The notes below the pieces were generated by a model that was not told the origin of the DNA, did no database searches, and saw only the letters and a list, made by a program, of their open reading frames with translations. Positions 1 through 9,459 of a stretch of DNA of 64,000 bases are shown here, in pieces; position 1 is the first letter of the stretch, and each line of letters starts with the position of its first letter. Source of the DNA: Stutzerimonas nitrititolerans (GTDB lineage: Bacteria > Pseudomonadota > Gammaproteobacteria > Pseudomonadales > Pseudomonadaceae); contig NZ_RFFL01000003.1 in NCBI RefSeq assembly GCF_003696285.1, forward strand, positions 248,001-312,000. Reading direction: 5' to 3'. The translations under genes and the position numbers were made by a program.

Positions 1-33
1 GTGCATTTACCCGAAAGCAGGGAAAGATTACAG

Positions 34-54
34 ACAGGCGTGGGTCTTGCCTGT
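34..54. repeat. Weak stem-loop in the left-edge gap
   Basis: Bases 34-39 (ACAGGC) pair with 49-54 (GCCTGT) around a 9-base loop. The arms are short and no T-run follows on either strand, so a terminator role is not supported. Nothing else is recognisable between the window edge and the end of the first gene at 233. Confidence 0.2.
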
Positions 55-232
55 TCGCCGAATGTCGAATGCCGACGTGCTTTCGTTGTGGTGTGGTACT
101 TCGACAAATCGCATCGAGCGTTGTATGACGACGTGGGGCTTGTCCAATGCCGCGAAGGCCAGGCGGCGCTGGCCGTGCGGCATGCAGGATCGAGATCGAG
201 CCAGCGAGCCCGCGGGAGGCTCGTGCAGGTCG

Positions 233-1624
233 TCATCTGCCCAGGCTTGGCCGCTTGGGATCGTACCGCCAGCCCGGAATCAGATACTGCATGGCCATGG
301 CGTCGTCTCGGGCACCGACCGCGACCTGCTTGTACAGCTCGTGAGCCGCCATGATCCGCTCCATGTCGGGTTCGATGCCAAGACCTGGCTTGTCCGGCAC
401 TCGAACCTCGCCGCCGACGATCTGCAGGGGCTCGCGCGTGAGGCGCTCCTGGCCTTCCTGCCAGATCCAGTGAGTGTCGATGGCGGTGATGTTGCCCGGT
501 GCGGCCGCTGCGGCATGGGTGAACATGGCCAGGGAAACGTCGAAATGATTGTTCGAATGCGAGCCCCAGGTCAGGCCGAGCTGCTCGCACATCTGCGCCA
601 GGCGCACCGAGCCCTGCATCGTCCAGAAATGCGGATCGGCCAGGGGAATGTCGACCGCATCCAGGCGCAATGAGTGGCCCATCTGTCGCCAGTCGGTGGC
701 GACCATGTTGGTCGCCGTAGGGATGCCCGTGGCCCGTTTGAATTCCGCCATGATCTCTCGACCGGAGTAGCCGTTTTCAGGCCCGCAGGGGTCTTCGGCG
801 TAGGCGAGCAGGTGGCCCTGGCCTTGGCAGAGCGCGATGGCCTCTTCGAGCGACCAGGCGCCGTTGGGGTCCAGTGTGACGCGCGCCTCGGGGAAGCGCG
901 CCTTGATACCGGCGATGGCCTTCATCTCCTCGTGGCCGGACATGACCCCGCCCTTGAGCTTGAAATCCTTGAAGCCGTAGCGTGCGTAAGCCCCTTCGGC
1001 CAGTCGAACGATCGACTCGGGCGTCATCGCTGCCTGGTGGCGAATGTGGTACCAGCTGTGCCCCGAACCCGAGCCAGCGAGGTAGGGAAGGTCGGTACGG
1101 CTTCGGTCACCTATGTAGAAGAGGTAGGCCAGCATGGGCACGCTGTCGCGTTGCTGGCCACTGCCGAGCAGTTCTGCCACCGGTACCTCGAGGTGCTGGC
1201 CGAGCAGGTCGAGCAGGGCGGCCTCGACGGCGGTGACGACATTGTCCAGGCGCAGGTTGATTTCATGCGGCTGCTTGAGCACGGCGGCCTCGGCATCGGA
1301 CGTCACCTGGTGTCGGGTGGTTTGCGGCCCGCCGGCGGCGCCTCCGGCAATCGCGCGTCGCAGATCGTTGAGAATGCCGTTGTAGCGCCCCAGCGGCTGA
1401 CCGATCACCAGCGCCCGGCTGTGCTCCAGTGCGCGCCGAATCCCTTCGCCGCCCGGTACTTCTCCCAGCCCCGTGCGGCCGGCGCTGTCCTTGAGGATCA
1501 CCAGGTTGCGGGTGAACCAGGGGGCATGAGCGCCACAGAGGTTGAGCAGCATGCTGTCGTGACCGGCGACGGGAATGACCTGCATGTCCTGCACCACCGG
1601 GGTTGTCTTCTTTTGTTCTGGCAT
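233..1624 (-). CDS. gudD: D-glucarate dehydratase (copy 1, divergent)
   Basis: This is a 463-residue enolase-superfamily enzyme of the GlucD family that dehydrates D-glucarate to 5-keto-4-deoxy-D-glucarate in the cytoplasm. The Mg-enolate machinery is intact: the KLK pair in KDFKLKGG, the metal ligands in LDPNGAW, AEDPCG and ATNM, the catalytic His in GSHSNNHFD, and the Asp of ITAIDTHW. The ATG at 1624 starts the conserved part ([11 protein letters not shown]) and has GGAG about 11 bases upstream; the frame stays open further upstream but without family similarity. The gene is transcribed away from kdgD. A second, clearly paralogous copy lies at 4460-5803. The presence of both suggests separate regulation or a different preference (glucarate versus idarate), which cannot be told from sequence. 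Confidence 0.93.
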   Translation of the reverse strand: MPEQKKTTPVVQDMQVIPVAGHDSMLLNLCGAHAPWFTRNLVILKDSAGRTGLGEVPGGEGIRRALEHSRALVIGQPLGRYNGILNDLRRAIAGGAAGGPQTTRHQVTSDAEAAVLKQPHEINLRLDNVVTAVEAALLDLLGQHLEVPVAELLGSGQQRDSVPMLAYLFYIGDRSRTDLPYLAGSGSGHSWYHIRHQAAMTPESIVRLAEGAYARYGFKDFKLKGGVMSGHEEMKAIAGIKARFPEARVTLDPNGAWSLEEAIALCQGQGHLLAYAEDPCGPENGYSGREIMAEFKRATGIPTATNMVATDWRQMGHSLRLDAVDIPLADPHFWTMQGSVRLAQMCEQLGLTWGSHSNNHFDVSLAMFTHAAAAAPGNITAIDTHWIWQEGQERLTREPLQIVGGEVRVPDKPGLGIEPDMERIMAAHELYKQVAVGARDDAMAMQYLIPGWRYDPKRPSLGR

Positions 1625-1723
1625 CTTCCGTATTGCTCCGTTTCTGACTGACGACCGTAGTCGGGAAGGGATATCCATCGTCGAGCCCGCGCGGTGCCGT
1701 CGATGCGAGCCACCTAGAAATAA

Positions 1724-1751
1724 CTTATAAGTTGTCATATGACAATGCGAA
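1724..1751 (-). promoter_or_regulatory. Promoter with operator dyad for divergent gudD
   Basis: On the minus strand a -35-like TTCGCA (1751-1746) and a -10-like TATAAG (1729-1724) are 16 bases apart. The spacer holds the perfect 14-base palindrome TTGTCATATGACAA (1732-1745). A repressor bound there would block RNA polymerase. The same arrangement recurs upstream of the OprD-type porin at 10832-10859. The dyad suits an FCD-type GntR regulator, such as the GguR regulators described for glucarate/galactarate genes in proteobacteria. That assignment is inference, because no regulator gene lies nearby. Confidence 0.65.
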
Positions 1752-1872
1752 TTTTTCTACCAGTGAGCGCTTTCCTGTCAAACGGGCCTGAAGCTGACAT
1801 CAGCTGATTTACTGGCCTATCCGGATTTCATCGGGCATTCGGCGGCGCGAAGAATAATTCGAGAGGAGTGGT

Positions 1873-1891
1873 GACAACTCTAAAGTTGTAC
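1873..1891 (+). promoter_or_regulatory. Inverted repeat upstream of kdgD, probable operator
   Basis: GACAACT (1873-1879) faces AGTTGTAC (1884-1891) across four bases, giving ACAACT-CTAA-AGTTGT. The half-site GACAACT also appears in the gudD and porin operators. The dyad lies about 65 bases before the kdgD start, in the 330-base divergent gap 1625-1954. A function as operator of the rightward aldarate operon is inferred. No confident -35/-10 pair was found on this side. Confidence 0.45.
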
Positions 1892-1954
1892 GATAACGTA
1901 TATCCAAGGCCATGTCCTTACCCCTCTCTGGAAATGTCTAAGGATGCTAGAACA

Positions 1955-2866
1955 ATGAACCCACAAGAACTGAAGGCCATTCTCTCTTCTGGTCTGCTGT
2001 CCTTTCCGGTCACCGATTTCGACCAGCAGGGCGACTTCAGTCGCAGCGGCTATATCAAGCGCCTCGAATGGCTGGCGCCATACGGGGCCAAGGCGCTGTT
2101 CGCTGCGGGTGGCACCGGCGAGTTCTTCTCGCTGACTCCGCAGGAATACCCCGAAGTCATCAGGACGGCTGTCGATACCTGCGCAGGGCAGGTGCCGATT
2201 CTGGCCGGTGTCGGCGGCCCGACCCGTCAGGCGATCGCCTATGCCCAGGAAGCCGAGCGGCTGGGCGCCAAGGGCTTGCTGCTGCTGCCGCATTATCTGA
2301 CCGAAGCCAGCCAGGATGGCGTTGCGGCGCATGTCGAGCAGGTCTGCAAGTCGGTGAAGATCGGTGTGGTGGTGTACAACCGCAATGTCTGCCGCCTTAC
2401 CGCCAGCCATCTGGAACAGCTGGTCGAGCGCTGTCCCAACCTGGTCGGTTACAAGGACGGCCTCGGCGACGTCGAGCTGATGGTATCGATCCGCCGTCGC
2501 CTCGGCGATCGCCTGGCCTACCTCGGCGGCTTGCCGACTGCGGAAGTCTATGCCGCCGCCTACAAGGCGCTTGGCGTGCCGGTGTATTCGTCGGCGGTAT
2601 TCAACTTCATCCCCAGGACCGCGATGCGCTTCTACGAAGCCGTCAGCCGTGACGATCACGAGACCGTCGGCAAGCTGATCGATGATTTCTTCCTGCCGTA
2701 CCTGGACATTCGCAACCGTCGCAAGGGCTACGCGGTCAGCATCGTCAAGGCCGGCGCTCGTATCGCGGGGCACGATGCGGGGCCGGTGCGTGCGCCGCTG
2801 ACCGAACTGCTGCCCGATGAATACGAGCGGCTTGCCGCGCTGATCGAGAAGCAAGGCGCGCAGTGA
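1955..2866 (+). CDS. kdgD: 5-dehydro-4-deoxyglucarate dehydratase
   Basis: This is a DHDPS/NAL-family TIM-barrel enzyme of 303 residues, the usual KdgD length. It decarboxylates and dehydrates 5-keto-4-deoxyglucarate to 2,5-dioxopentanoate (alpha-ketoglutarate semialdehyde). The [10 protein letters not shown] segment and the Schiff-base lysine in VGYKDGLGD (about residue 167) are visible. The ATG at 1955 opens [10 protein letters not shown] and has AAGGA upstream; the open frame extends to 1868 but the extra residues look non-coding. It is the first gene of a rightward operon in which kdgD, the aldehyde dehydrogenase, gudD copy 2 and garD are separated by 20-80 bases. Its product is the substrate of the next enzyme. 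Confidence 0.94.
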   Translation: MNPQELKAILSSGLLSFPVTDFDQQGDFSRSGYIKRLEWLAPYGAKALFAAGGTGEFFSLTPQEYPEVIRTAVDTCAGQVPILAGVGGPTRQAIAYAQEAERLGAKGLLLLPHYLTEASQDGVAAHVEQVCKSVKIGVVVYNRNVCRLTASHLEQLVERCPNLVGYKDGLGDVELMVSIRRRLGDRLAYLGGLPTAEVYAAAYKALGVPVYSSAVFNFIPRTAMRFYEAVSRDDHETVGKLIDDFFLPYLDIRNRRKGYAVSIVKAGARIAGHDAGPVRAPLTELLPDEYERLAALIEKQGAQ

Positions 2867-2943
2867 CGGTCCATCCCACCCATCCATCGCCCGACCACCA
2901 GAAAGCCGCCGGCTGACTGGTGGCAGCCCAGAAGGAGCGCTCC

Positions 2944-4386
2944 GTGGCAGACCTGCAACGTTACGACAACTACATCGACGGCCAATGGGTCGCTGGCAAC
3001 CAGTACCAGGCCAACATCAACCCATCCGACCTGTCCGATGTCATCGGTGAATACGCCCAGGCCGACGCGGCACAGGTGGACGCGGCGATAGCAGCGGCGC
3101 GCAAGGCGTTTCCCGCCTGGTCCGCCGGCGGCATCCAGGCGCGTGCCGATGCGCTGGAAAAGGTCGGGCTGGAAATCCTCGCCCGACGCGAGGAGCTGGG
3201 CACGCTGCTGGCGCGCGAGGAGGGCAAGACCCTGCCCGAAGCCATCGGCGAGGTCGCCCGCGCGGGCAATATCTTCAAGTTCTTCGCCGGCGAATGCCTG
3301 CGCCAGGCCGGGGAAGTGCTGCAGTCGGTTCGCCCGGGCGTGAGTGTCGAGGTGACACGCGAGCCGCTGGGGGTGATCGGCCTGATCACGCCATGGAATT
3401 TCCCCATCGCCATTCCCGCCTGGAAGATCGCCCCAGCGCTGGCCTACGGTAACTGTGTGGTGATCAAGCCGGCCGACCTGGTACCGGGTTGCGCCTGGGC
3501 CATCGCCGAGATCATCTCGCGCGCGGGTTTCCCCGCCGGGGTGTTCAACCTGGTGATGGGCAAGGGGAGTGAAGTCGGTGAGGCGTTGGTCAAGGATGCG
3601 CGAGTCGATGGCATCAGCTTTACCGGCTCGGTGGGTGTCGGCCGCGGCATCGCCGCTGCCTGCGTCAACCGCGGGGCCAAGGTCCAGCTGGAGATGGGCG
3701 GCAAGAACCCGCAGATCATCCTCGATGATGCCGACCTCGATACGGCCGTCGAACTCGCGACCCAGAGCGCCTTCTACTCCACCGGCCAGCGTTGCACGGC
3801 ATCCAGCCGCCTGATCGTCACAGAAGGCATCTACGACCGCTTCGTCGCGGCCATGGTCGAGCGTATCGGCAAGATCAAGGTCGGTTCGGCGCTGGAGAAG
3901 GGCATCCATGTCGGCCCCGTGGTGTCCCAGGCCCAGCTCGATCAGGACCTGAACTACATCGCCGTTGGCAAGCAGGAAGGCGCTCGCCTGGCCTGCGGCG
4001 GCGAACGCGTGAACTGCGGTAGCGAGGGATATTTCCTGGCGCCTACGCTGTTCGTCGACGCCACGGCCGACATGCGTATCAGCCGCGAGGAGATCTTCGG
4101 CCCCGTGGCCAGCGTGGTACGCGTCAAGGACTATGACGAAGCACTGGCCATGGCCAACGACACCGAGTTCGGTCTGTCGGCAGGCATCTGCACCACCTCG
4201 CTGAAATACGCCAATCACTTCAAGCGCCACGCCCAGGCAGGCATGGTGATGGTCAACCTGCCGACCGCGGGCGTCGATTACCACGTGCCGTTCGGTGGTC
4301 GCAAAGGTTCGTCGTACGGCCCGCGGGAGCAGGGGCGCTATGCCCAGGAGTTCTACACCACGGTGAAAACCACCTACGTCGGATAA
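2944..4386 (+). CDS. Alpha-ketoglutarate semialdehyde dehydrogenase
   Basis: This is an NAD(P)-dependent aldehyde dehydrogenase of 480 residues that oxidises 2,5-dioxopentanoate to 2-oxoglutarate, the last step of the aldarate route. ALDH hallmarks are present: the cofactor-site [11 protein letters not shown] segment, the general-base Glu in LEMGGKNPQ (about residue 250) and the catalytic Cys in [10 protein letters not shown] (about residue 284). The start is the GTG at 2944, preceded by AGAAGGAG seven bases away; an upstream GTG at 2920 has no such site. The substrate is inferred from its position directly after kdgD. Related enzymes accept succinate semialdehyde, so the family alone would not fix it. 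Confidence 0.88.
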   Translation: MADLQRYDNYIDGQWVAGNQYQANINPSDLSDVIGEYAQADAAQVDAAIAAARKAFPAWSAGGIQARADALEKVGLEILARREELGTLLAREEGKTLPEAIGEVARAGNIFKFFAGECLRQAGEVLQSVRPGVSVEVTREPLGVIGLITPWNFPIAIPAWKIAPALAYGNCVVIKPADLVPGCAWAIAEIISRAGFPAGVFNLVMGKGSEVGEALVKDARVDGISFTGSVGVGRGIAAACVNRGAKVQLEMGGKNPQIILDDADLDTAVELATQSAFYSTGQRCTASSRLIVTEGIYDRFVAAMVERIGKIKVGSALEKGIHVGPVVSQAQLDQDLNYIAVGKQEGARLACGGERVNCGSEGYFLAPTLFVDATADMRISREEIFGPVASVVRVKDYDEALAMANDTEFGLSAGICTTSLKYANHFKRHAQAGMVMVNLPTAGVDYHVPFGGRKGSSYGPREQGRYAQEFYTTVKTTYVG

Positions 4387-4459
4387 GGGCAGTAGCCAGG
4401 TCGAGCCGCCCGACCTGGCTGCATCGACAAAGGCACAAGAACAAAATAGAGGGATGTGT

Positions 4460-5803
4460 ATGAGCAACCCGATACATCAAGGCACCCCGGTGATTACCGA
4501 CCTGCAGGTGGTCCCGGTCGCCGGGCAGGACAGCATGCTGCTCAACCTGAGCGGTGCCCACGGCCCCTGGTTTACCCGCAACATCCTGATTCTCAGGGAC
4601 AGCGCCGGCCATGTCGGCGTGGGCGAAGTGCCGGGCGGCGAAGCCATTCGCCAGACCCTTGAAGATGCGCGAACCCTGGTGCTCGGCCGCTCCGTCGGCG
4701 ACTACAACGGCGTACTCAACCGCGCCCGGCAGGCGTTCGCCGACCGCGATTCGGCAGGCCGCGGCTTGCAGACCTTCGATCTGCGTGTCGCCGTGCATGC
4801 CATCACCGCACTGGAGTCGGCGCTGCTCGATCTGCTTGGTCAGCATCTTGGCGTACCCGTCGCGGCGCTGCTCGGCGATGGCCAGCAGCGTGACGAAGTG
4901 GAAATGCTCGGTTATCTGTTCTTCATCGCCGATCGCAACAGGACCGACCTGGGCTATCGCGACGAATCGGACGCCTCCGAGGCCTGGTTTCGCGTGCGCA
5001 ATGAAGAGGCGCTGACCCCGGACGCCATCGTCCGCCAGGCCGAAGCGGCATACGCGCGTTATGGCTTCAAGGACTTCAAGCTCAAGGGCGGTGTGTTGCC
5101 CGGCAGCGAGGAGGTCAAGGCCGTGCGCGCGCTGGCCAGGCGCTTTCCCGAGGCGCGCGTCACCCTCGACCCCAACGGCGCCTGGTCATTGGCCGAGGCC
5201 ATCGATCTGTGCCGGGACCTGCACGGCGTGCTGGCCTATGCCGAAGACCCCTGTGGCGCGGAAAACGGCTACTCCGGTCGCGAGGTCATGGCCGAGTTCC
5301 GTCGTGCCACCGGGCTGCCGACCGCCACCAACATGATCGCCACCGACTGGCGGCAGATGGGCCATGCGATTGCGTTGCAGTCGGTGGACATTCCGCTGGC
5401 CGATCCGCATTTCTGGACCATGAGCGGCTCGGTGCGGGTCGCGCAGATGTGCCACGACTGGGGCCAGACCTGGGGCTCGCATTCGAACAACCACTTCGAT
5501 ATTTCCCTGGCCATGTTCACCCATGTCGCCGCCGCCGCGCCCGGCAGGATCACCGCCATCGACACCCACTGGATCTGGCAGGACGGCCAGTACCTGACGC
5601 GCGAGCCGCTGCAGATCGTCGGGGGCAAGGTGACGGTGCCGCACAAGCCGGGCCTCGGCGTCGAGCTGGACTGGGACGCGCTGGCCAAAGCGCACGCGCT
5701 GTATCTGGAAAAGGGTCTGGGCGCTCGTGACGATGCCATCGCCATGCGCTTCCTGTTCCCGGACTGGGCCTTCGACAACAAGCGGCCCTGCATGGTGCGC
5801 TGA
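4460..5803 (+). CDS. gudD: D-glucarate dehydratase (copy 2, in operon)
   Basis: This is a 447-residue paralogue of the enzyme at 233-1624, and the two align without large gaps. All catalytic segments are kept: [34 protein letters not shown] and ITAIDTHW, so both copies should be active. An ATG at 4454 also exists, but GAGGG at 4449-4453 is correctly spaced only for the ATG at 4460. The gene sits between the semialdehyde dehydrogenase and garD. Why the cluster keeps two full-length glucarate dehydratases is not evident; gene dosage, differential induction or different diastereomer use are options. Confidence 0.93.
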   Translation: MSNPIHQGTPVITDLQVVPVAGQDSMLLNLSGAHGPWFTRNILILRDSAGHVGVGEVPGGEAIRQTLEDARTLVLGRSVGDYNGVLNRARQAFADRDSAGRGLQTFDLRVAVHAITALESALLDLLGQHLGVPVAALLGDGQQRDEVEMLGYLFFIADRNRTDLGYRDESDASEAWFRVRNEEALTPDAIVRQAEAAYARYGFKDFKLKGGVLPGSEEVKAVRALARRFPEARVTLDPNGAWSLAEAIDLCRDLHGVLAYAEDPCGAENGYSGREVMAEFRRATGLPTATNMIATDWRQMGHAIALQSVDIPLADPHFWTMSGSVRVAQMCHDWGQTWGSHSNNHFDISLAMFTHVAAAAPGRITAIDTHWIWQDGQYLTREPLQIVGGKVTVPHKPGLGVELDWDALAKAHALYLEKGLGARDDAIAMRFLFPDWAFDNKRPCMVR

Positions 5804-5825
5804 GCGAATGGAAGAGACAGAACCC

Positions 5826-7379
5826 ATGCAGTTGATTCCTCATCAGGATTCGCCTCGCCATATCCGCCTGAACGACGCGGACAACGTCGCGGTGATCGTC
5901 AATGACGGCGGCGTTCCGGCCGGTGCGCGGTTCGAAGACGGCCTGGTCGCGCTCGAACCCATCCCGCAAAGCCACAAGATCGCGTTGACGGACATCGCCA
6001 CCGGCCAGCCGGTGATTCGTTACGGACAGGTCATCGGCTACGCACTCGAACCCATCGCTCGCGGCGGCTGGGTCAGGGAAACCCAGCTGCGCATGCCGTC
6101 GGCACCGCCGCTGGACAGCCTGCCCATGGCCGACGCGGTTCCAGCAAGACTGGAGCCGCTGCAGGGCTACAGCTTCGAAGGGTATCGCAACGCCGATGGC
6201 TCGGTTGGCACACGCAACATCCTTGGCATCACCACCACCGTGCAGTGCGTCGCGGGTGTGCTCGAACATGCGGTGGCGCGCATTCGCAGCGAACTGCTGC
6301 CGCGCTATCCGAACGTCGACGACGTGGTGGCGCTGACTCACAACTACGGCTGCGGCGTGGCGATCACGGCCAAGGATGCCTACATCCCGATTCGCACCGT
6401 GCGCAACCTGGCACGCAACCCGAACCTGGGCGGCGAAGCGCTGGTCATCGGTCTGGGCTGCGAAAAGCTGCAGGCCGAGCAGGTCATGCACGAGGACGAT
6501 GCGTCGGTGGACCTGAGCGAGCCCTGGCTGTATCGCCTGCAGGAATCGAGCACCGGTTTCGGCGAGATGATCGAGCAGATCATGGCCTTGGCCGAAACGC
6601 GGCTGCGCAAGCTCGACCGCCGGCGGCGCGAAACCGTACCGGTATCCGAGCTGATTCTCGGCATGCAGTGCGGCGGTAGCGACGCCTTCTCCGGCATCAC
6701 CGCCAACCCGGTGCTGGGTTTCGCCTCGGACCTGCTGATTCGCGCCGGCGCCACGGTGATGTTCTCCGAAGTCACTGAGGTGCGGGATGCCATCTACATG
6801 CTGACCGCGCGCGCCGAAACGCCGGAGGTCGCCCAAGCGCTGGTGCGCGAGATGGACTGGTACGACCGCTACCTGGCGCGTGGCGCCGCCGACCGCAGCG
6901 CCAACACCACGCCCGGCAACAAGAAGGGCGGCCTGTCGAACATCGTCGAGAAATCGCTGGGCTCCATCGTCAAGTCCGGCAGCAGCGCCATCAATGGCGT
7001 GCTCGGCCCTGGCGAGCGCTACAACCGCAAGGGGTTGATCTATTGCGCCACGCCAGCCAGCGATTTCGTCTGCGGCACGTTGCAACTGGCGGCGGGAATG
7101 AACCTTCACGTGTTCACCACCGGACGCGGCACGCCTTATGGGCTGGCCATGGCGCCCGTGGTCAAGGTCTCGACCCGCACCGAACTCGCCGAACGCTGGC
7201 CGGATCTGATCGACATCGATGCCGGGCGCATCGCAGCAGGCCGCGCCAGCATCGAGGAGCTGGGCTGGGAGCTGTTCCACTACTACCTGGACGTGGCCAG
7301 CGGTCGCACGCGAACCTGGGCTGAGCGGCATCGGCTGCACAACGATATAGTGCTGTTCAACCCGGCGCCGGTTACCTGA
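5826..7379 (+). CDS. garD: Galactarate dehydratase
   Basis: This is a UxaA/GarD-family metal-dependent dehydratase of 517 residues, close to the 523 of the E. coli enzyme. It converts galactarate (mucate) to 5-keto-4-deoxyglucarate, joining the glucarate branch at KdgD. Visible hallmarks are the N-terminal SAF-like domain (about residues 10-75), [13 protein letters not shown] at the start of the main domain, THNYGCG, and [14 protein letters not shown]. The ATG at 5826 is chosen because GAAGAG lies nine bases upstream; an in-frame ATG at 5808 has no ribosome site. It follows gudD copy 2 by 22 bases, so the operon covers both aldarates. Confidence 0.93.
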   Translation: MQLIPHQDSPRHIRLNDADNVAVIVNDGGVPAGARFEDGLVALEPIPQSHKIALTDIATGQPVIRYGQVIGYALEPIARGGWVRETQLRMPSAPPLDSLPMADAVPARLEPLQGYSFEGYRNADGSVGTRNILGITTTVQCVAGVLEHAVARIRSELLPRYPNVDDVVALTHNYGCGVAITAKDAYIPIRTVRNLARNPNLGGEALVIGLGCEKLQAEQVMHEDDASVDLSEPWLYRLQESSTGFGEMIEQIMALAETRLRKLDRRRRETVPVSELILGMQCGGSDAFSGITANPVLGFASDLLIRAGATVMFSEVTEVRDAIYMLTARAETPEVAQALVREMDWYDRYLARGAADRSANTTPGNKKGGLSNIVEKSLGSIVKSGSSAINGVLGPGERYNRKGLIYCATPASDFVCGTLQLAAGMNLHVFTTGRGTPYGLAMAPVVKVSTRTELAERWPDLIDIDAGRIAAGRASIEELGWELFHYYLDVASGRTRTWAERHRLHNDIVLFNPAPVT

Positions 7380-7454
7380 GGCTGACGACTGTGCGTTTCG
7401 CACAAGGGCCGCGCCAGGTCACCGGCAAACTACAGCCTCGACCAAGGATTCTTC

Positions 7455-8384
7455 ATGACCTGCATTCTGCAACTCGGCCCGCTCAGCGAACGTTTCAATC
7501 GAACCCTGGCCGCCGAGCACGAGGTATTGCCGATCTGGCAGGCGGATGCCGAAGCGCTGCTCGCCGAGCATGCGCAGCGCATCGAGGTGGTGGTGACTTC
7601 CGCGCGTTTCGGCTGCAGTGCGGCGCTGATCGAGCGATTGCCTCGATTGCGTGCCATCTGCAGCTTCGGCGTGGGTTACGACTCCATCGATGTCGCCGCG
7701 GCGCGAGCGTGCGGCATTCCGGTCAGCAATACACCGGATGTGCTGAATGATTGCGTCGCCGATCTCGCGTTCGGGCTGCTGATCGACTGCGCGCGGCAGA
7801 TGTCCCGCGCCGACCGTTTCGTACGCGACGGCAACTGGGGCAGGGCGCAGCTACCGCTCGGACACAGGGTCAGCGGCAAGCGCCTGGGCATCCTCGGCCT
7901 CGGTCGGATCGGCGCGGCCATAGCCAGGCGGTCGAGCGGTTTCGAGATGCAGGTGCGCTACCACAACCGGCGCCCGCTCGCCGGCTGTGACTATGTCTAT
8001 GAAGCGAGCCTGCACGAACTGGCGCGCTGGAGCGACTTCCTGATCGTGGCCTGCCCGGGCGGCGAGAATACACGCAACCTCGTCGACCGCCCGGTAATGG
8101 ATGCATTGGGTTCGCAGGGCGTGCTGATCAACGTGTCGCGCGGCTCGGTGATAGACGAGCCGGCCCTGGTCAGCGCGTTGCAGGATGGACGCCTGGGCGG
8201 GGCAGGACTGGACGTTTACGTGCACGAGCCGCAGGTGCCGCCGGCGCTGCTGGAAATGCCCAATGTGGTACTGCTGCCGCACATCGGCAGCGCCACAGAG
8301 GAAACCCGGCTGGCGATGGAAGAATTGCTGTTCGACAACCTCCGTTCCTTTCTCGAGCGGGGAGAAATGCTGACGGCGGTCTGA
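7455..8384 (+). CDS. D-isomer-specific 2-hydroxyacid dehydrogenase
   Basis: This is a 309-residue NAD(P)-dependent 2-hydroxyacid dehydrogenase of the glyoxylate/hydroxypyruvate reductase type. It shows the Rossmann glycine motif LGILGLGRIGAAIARR, the Arg segment INVSRGSVIDEPAL, and the C-terminal catalytic LLPHIGSATEETR with the His. It begins at an ATG with AAGGA upstream and follows garD by 75 bases. It is not needed for the aldarate pathway proper. It may reduce a keto acid that leaks from the pathway, or tartronate semialdehyde or hydroxypyruvate from an alternative aldolase route. The physiological substrate is unknown. Confidence 0.82.
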   Translation: MTCILQLGPLSERFNRTLAAEHEVLPIWQADAEALLAEHAQRIEVVVTSARFGCSAALIERLPRLRAICSFGVGYDSIDVAAARACGIPVSNTPDVLNDCVADLAFGLLIDCARQMSRADRFVRDGNWGRAQLPLGHRVSGKRLGILGLGRIGAAIARRSSGFEMQVRYHNRRPLAGCDYVYEASLHELARWSDFLIVACPGGENTRNLVDRPVMDALGSQGVLINVSRGSVIDEPALVSALQDGRLGGAGLDVYVHEPQVPPALLEMPNVVLLPHIGSATEETRLAMEELLFDNLRSFLERGEMLTAV

Positions 8385-8413
8385 CGCCCCGCCACATTGC
8401 CAGGGGCCTTGCC

Positions 8414-9307
8414 ATGCAGAGTTCTTCAACGCTGCCGGAAATTCATCTGCAACGAGGCCCCCTGAGCCTCTCGGTTTGCCCCGAGCTCGGCGGCGCCATC
8501 ACCCGACTGGCTTATCAGGGCTTCGATCTGCTGCGACCCTGGAATGGCGAGGCCAACGTGCGATGCAGTGGCTGCTTCGTCCTGGCGCCTTTTTCCAACC
8601 GGATCGGCGATTCAGGGTTCGAGCATGAGGGCGTGCATTACCCGCTGCGCCCCCTCTCAGCGGATTTCTCCCTGCCGATCCATGGCCTTGCCTGGCAGCG
8701 ACCCTGGACCCTGGTCCATCAGGACGAAACCGGCATGACCCTGCGGCTGACCCATCGCCCCGTCGGAGACCAAGCGCTGGACTGGCCCTTTGCGTTCGAG
8801 CTGGAGCACGAACTGCAGCTGCACGAGACGCGCATCGAACTGCGGCTGACGTTGCGTAGCCTCGATGAACGCAGCATGCCGGCGGGGCTGGGCTGGCATC
8901 CGTATTTCGCGCGCCCTGGCGTGCCGCACGTGCAGTTCCGGGCGCAATCGGTATGGCTGAGCGACGAGGCGAACCTGCCTCGCGTGCGCTCCGATATCCC
9001 CGGCTATTGGGATTTCCACGACGCAAGGCCGCTGCACGAACCGGGGCTGGACAACTGTTTCAGCGGATGGGACGGCAAGGCGAGGATCCGGTGGCCGCAG
9101 CGAGGCATCGAGTTGCGGATCAACGCTTGCCACGCGCTGGATCATCTGGTGGTTTTCACCCCGCAGGCTGAAAGAGGCCTGTTCGCGCTGGAGCCGGTGT
9201 CCCATGCCAACAATGCCCTGGGCATGCCGGACCCGCTGGCGAATGGCATGCGGGTGCTGGGGCCGGGCGAGACGATGACAGCGAGCTGCAGCCTGCACCT
9301 GACGTAG
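8414..9307 (+). CDS. Aldose 1-epimerase family protein
   Basis: This is a 297-residue mutarotase-fold protein. The family pattern is visible: an N-terminal LGGAITRL strand, NRIGDSGF, a His in LPIHGLAW, GWHPYF in the middle, and the C-terminal FALEPVSHANNA with the catalytic-Glu region. Such enzymes interconvert alpha and beta anomers of sugars. Next to aldarate genes the likely job is mutarotation of a uronate or hexose feeding the pathway, since uronate dehydrogenase uses one anomer. No uronate dehydrogenase is present in the window, so this is inference. The start is the ATG at 8414, 29 bases after the previous gene. Confidence 0.82.
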   Translation: MQSSSTLPEIHLQRGPLSLSVCPELGGAITRLAYQGFDLLRPWNGEANVRCSGCFVLAPFSNRIGDSGFEHEGVHYPLRPLSADFSLPIHGLAWQRPWTLVHQDETGMTLRLTHRPVGDQALDWPFAFELEHELQLHETRIELRLTLRSLDERSMPAGLGWHPYFARPGVPHVQFRAQSVWLSDEANLPRVRSDIPGYWDFHDARPLHEPGLDNCFSGWDGKARIRWPQRGIELRINACHALDHLVVFTPQAERGLFALEPVSHANNALGMPDPLANGMRVLGPGETMTASCSLHLT

Positions 9308-9379
9308 GCTGAACCTGTTCGGCCGTGACGGCAAGGACGCTGGCCGAATGAATTCGGCCCTACGAAAGCGTCACTGTTG

Positions 9380-9405
9380 AAAAAAAGCCCGTCACGAAGA
9401 CGGGC
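9380..9405 (-). terminator. Rho-independent terminator of the porin gene
   Basis: The seven-base stem GCCCGTC/GACGGGC (9387-9393 with 9399-9405) has a five-base loop. On the minus strand it is followed directly by seven T residues (9386-9380). It lies 55 bases beyond the porin stop codon and faces the end of the epimerase gene. Confidence 0.9.
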
Positions 9406-9459
9406 CGAAATTTTACGCAACAGGAACGAGGAGAGTTGCGTCTTGCCAGGAGCCTGGAT

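Noticed and set aside
2728-4467. Long minus-strand frame opposite the semialdehyde dehydrogenase
   Set aside because: It spans a gene boundary and overlaps three real genes; composition is typical of a shadow frame.
5550-7403. Long minus-strand frame opposite garD
   Set aside because: Same reason: the plus strand holds an intact galactarate dehydratase with all motifs.
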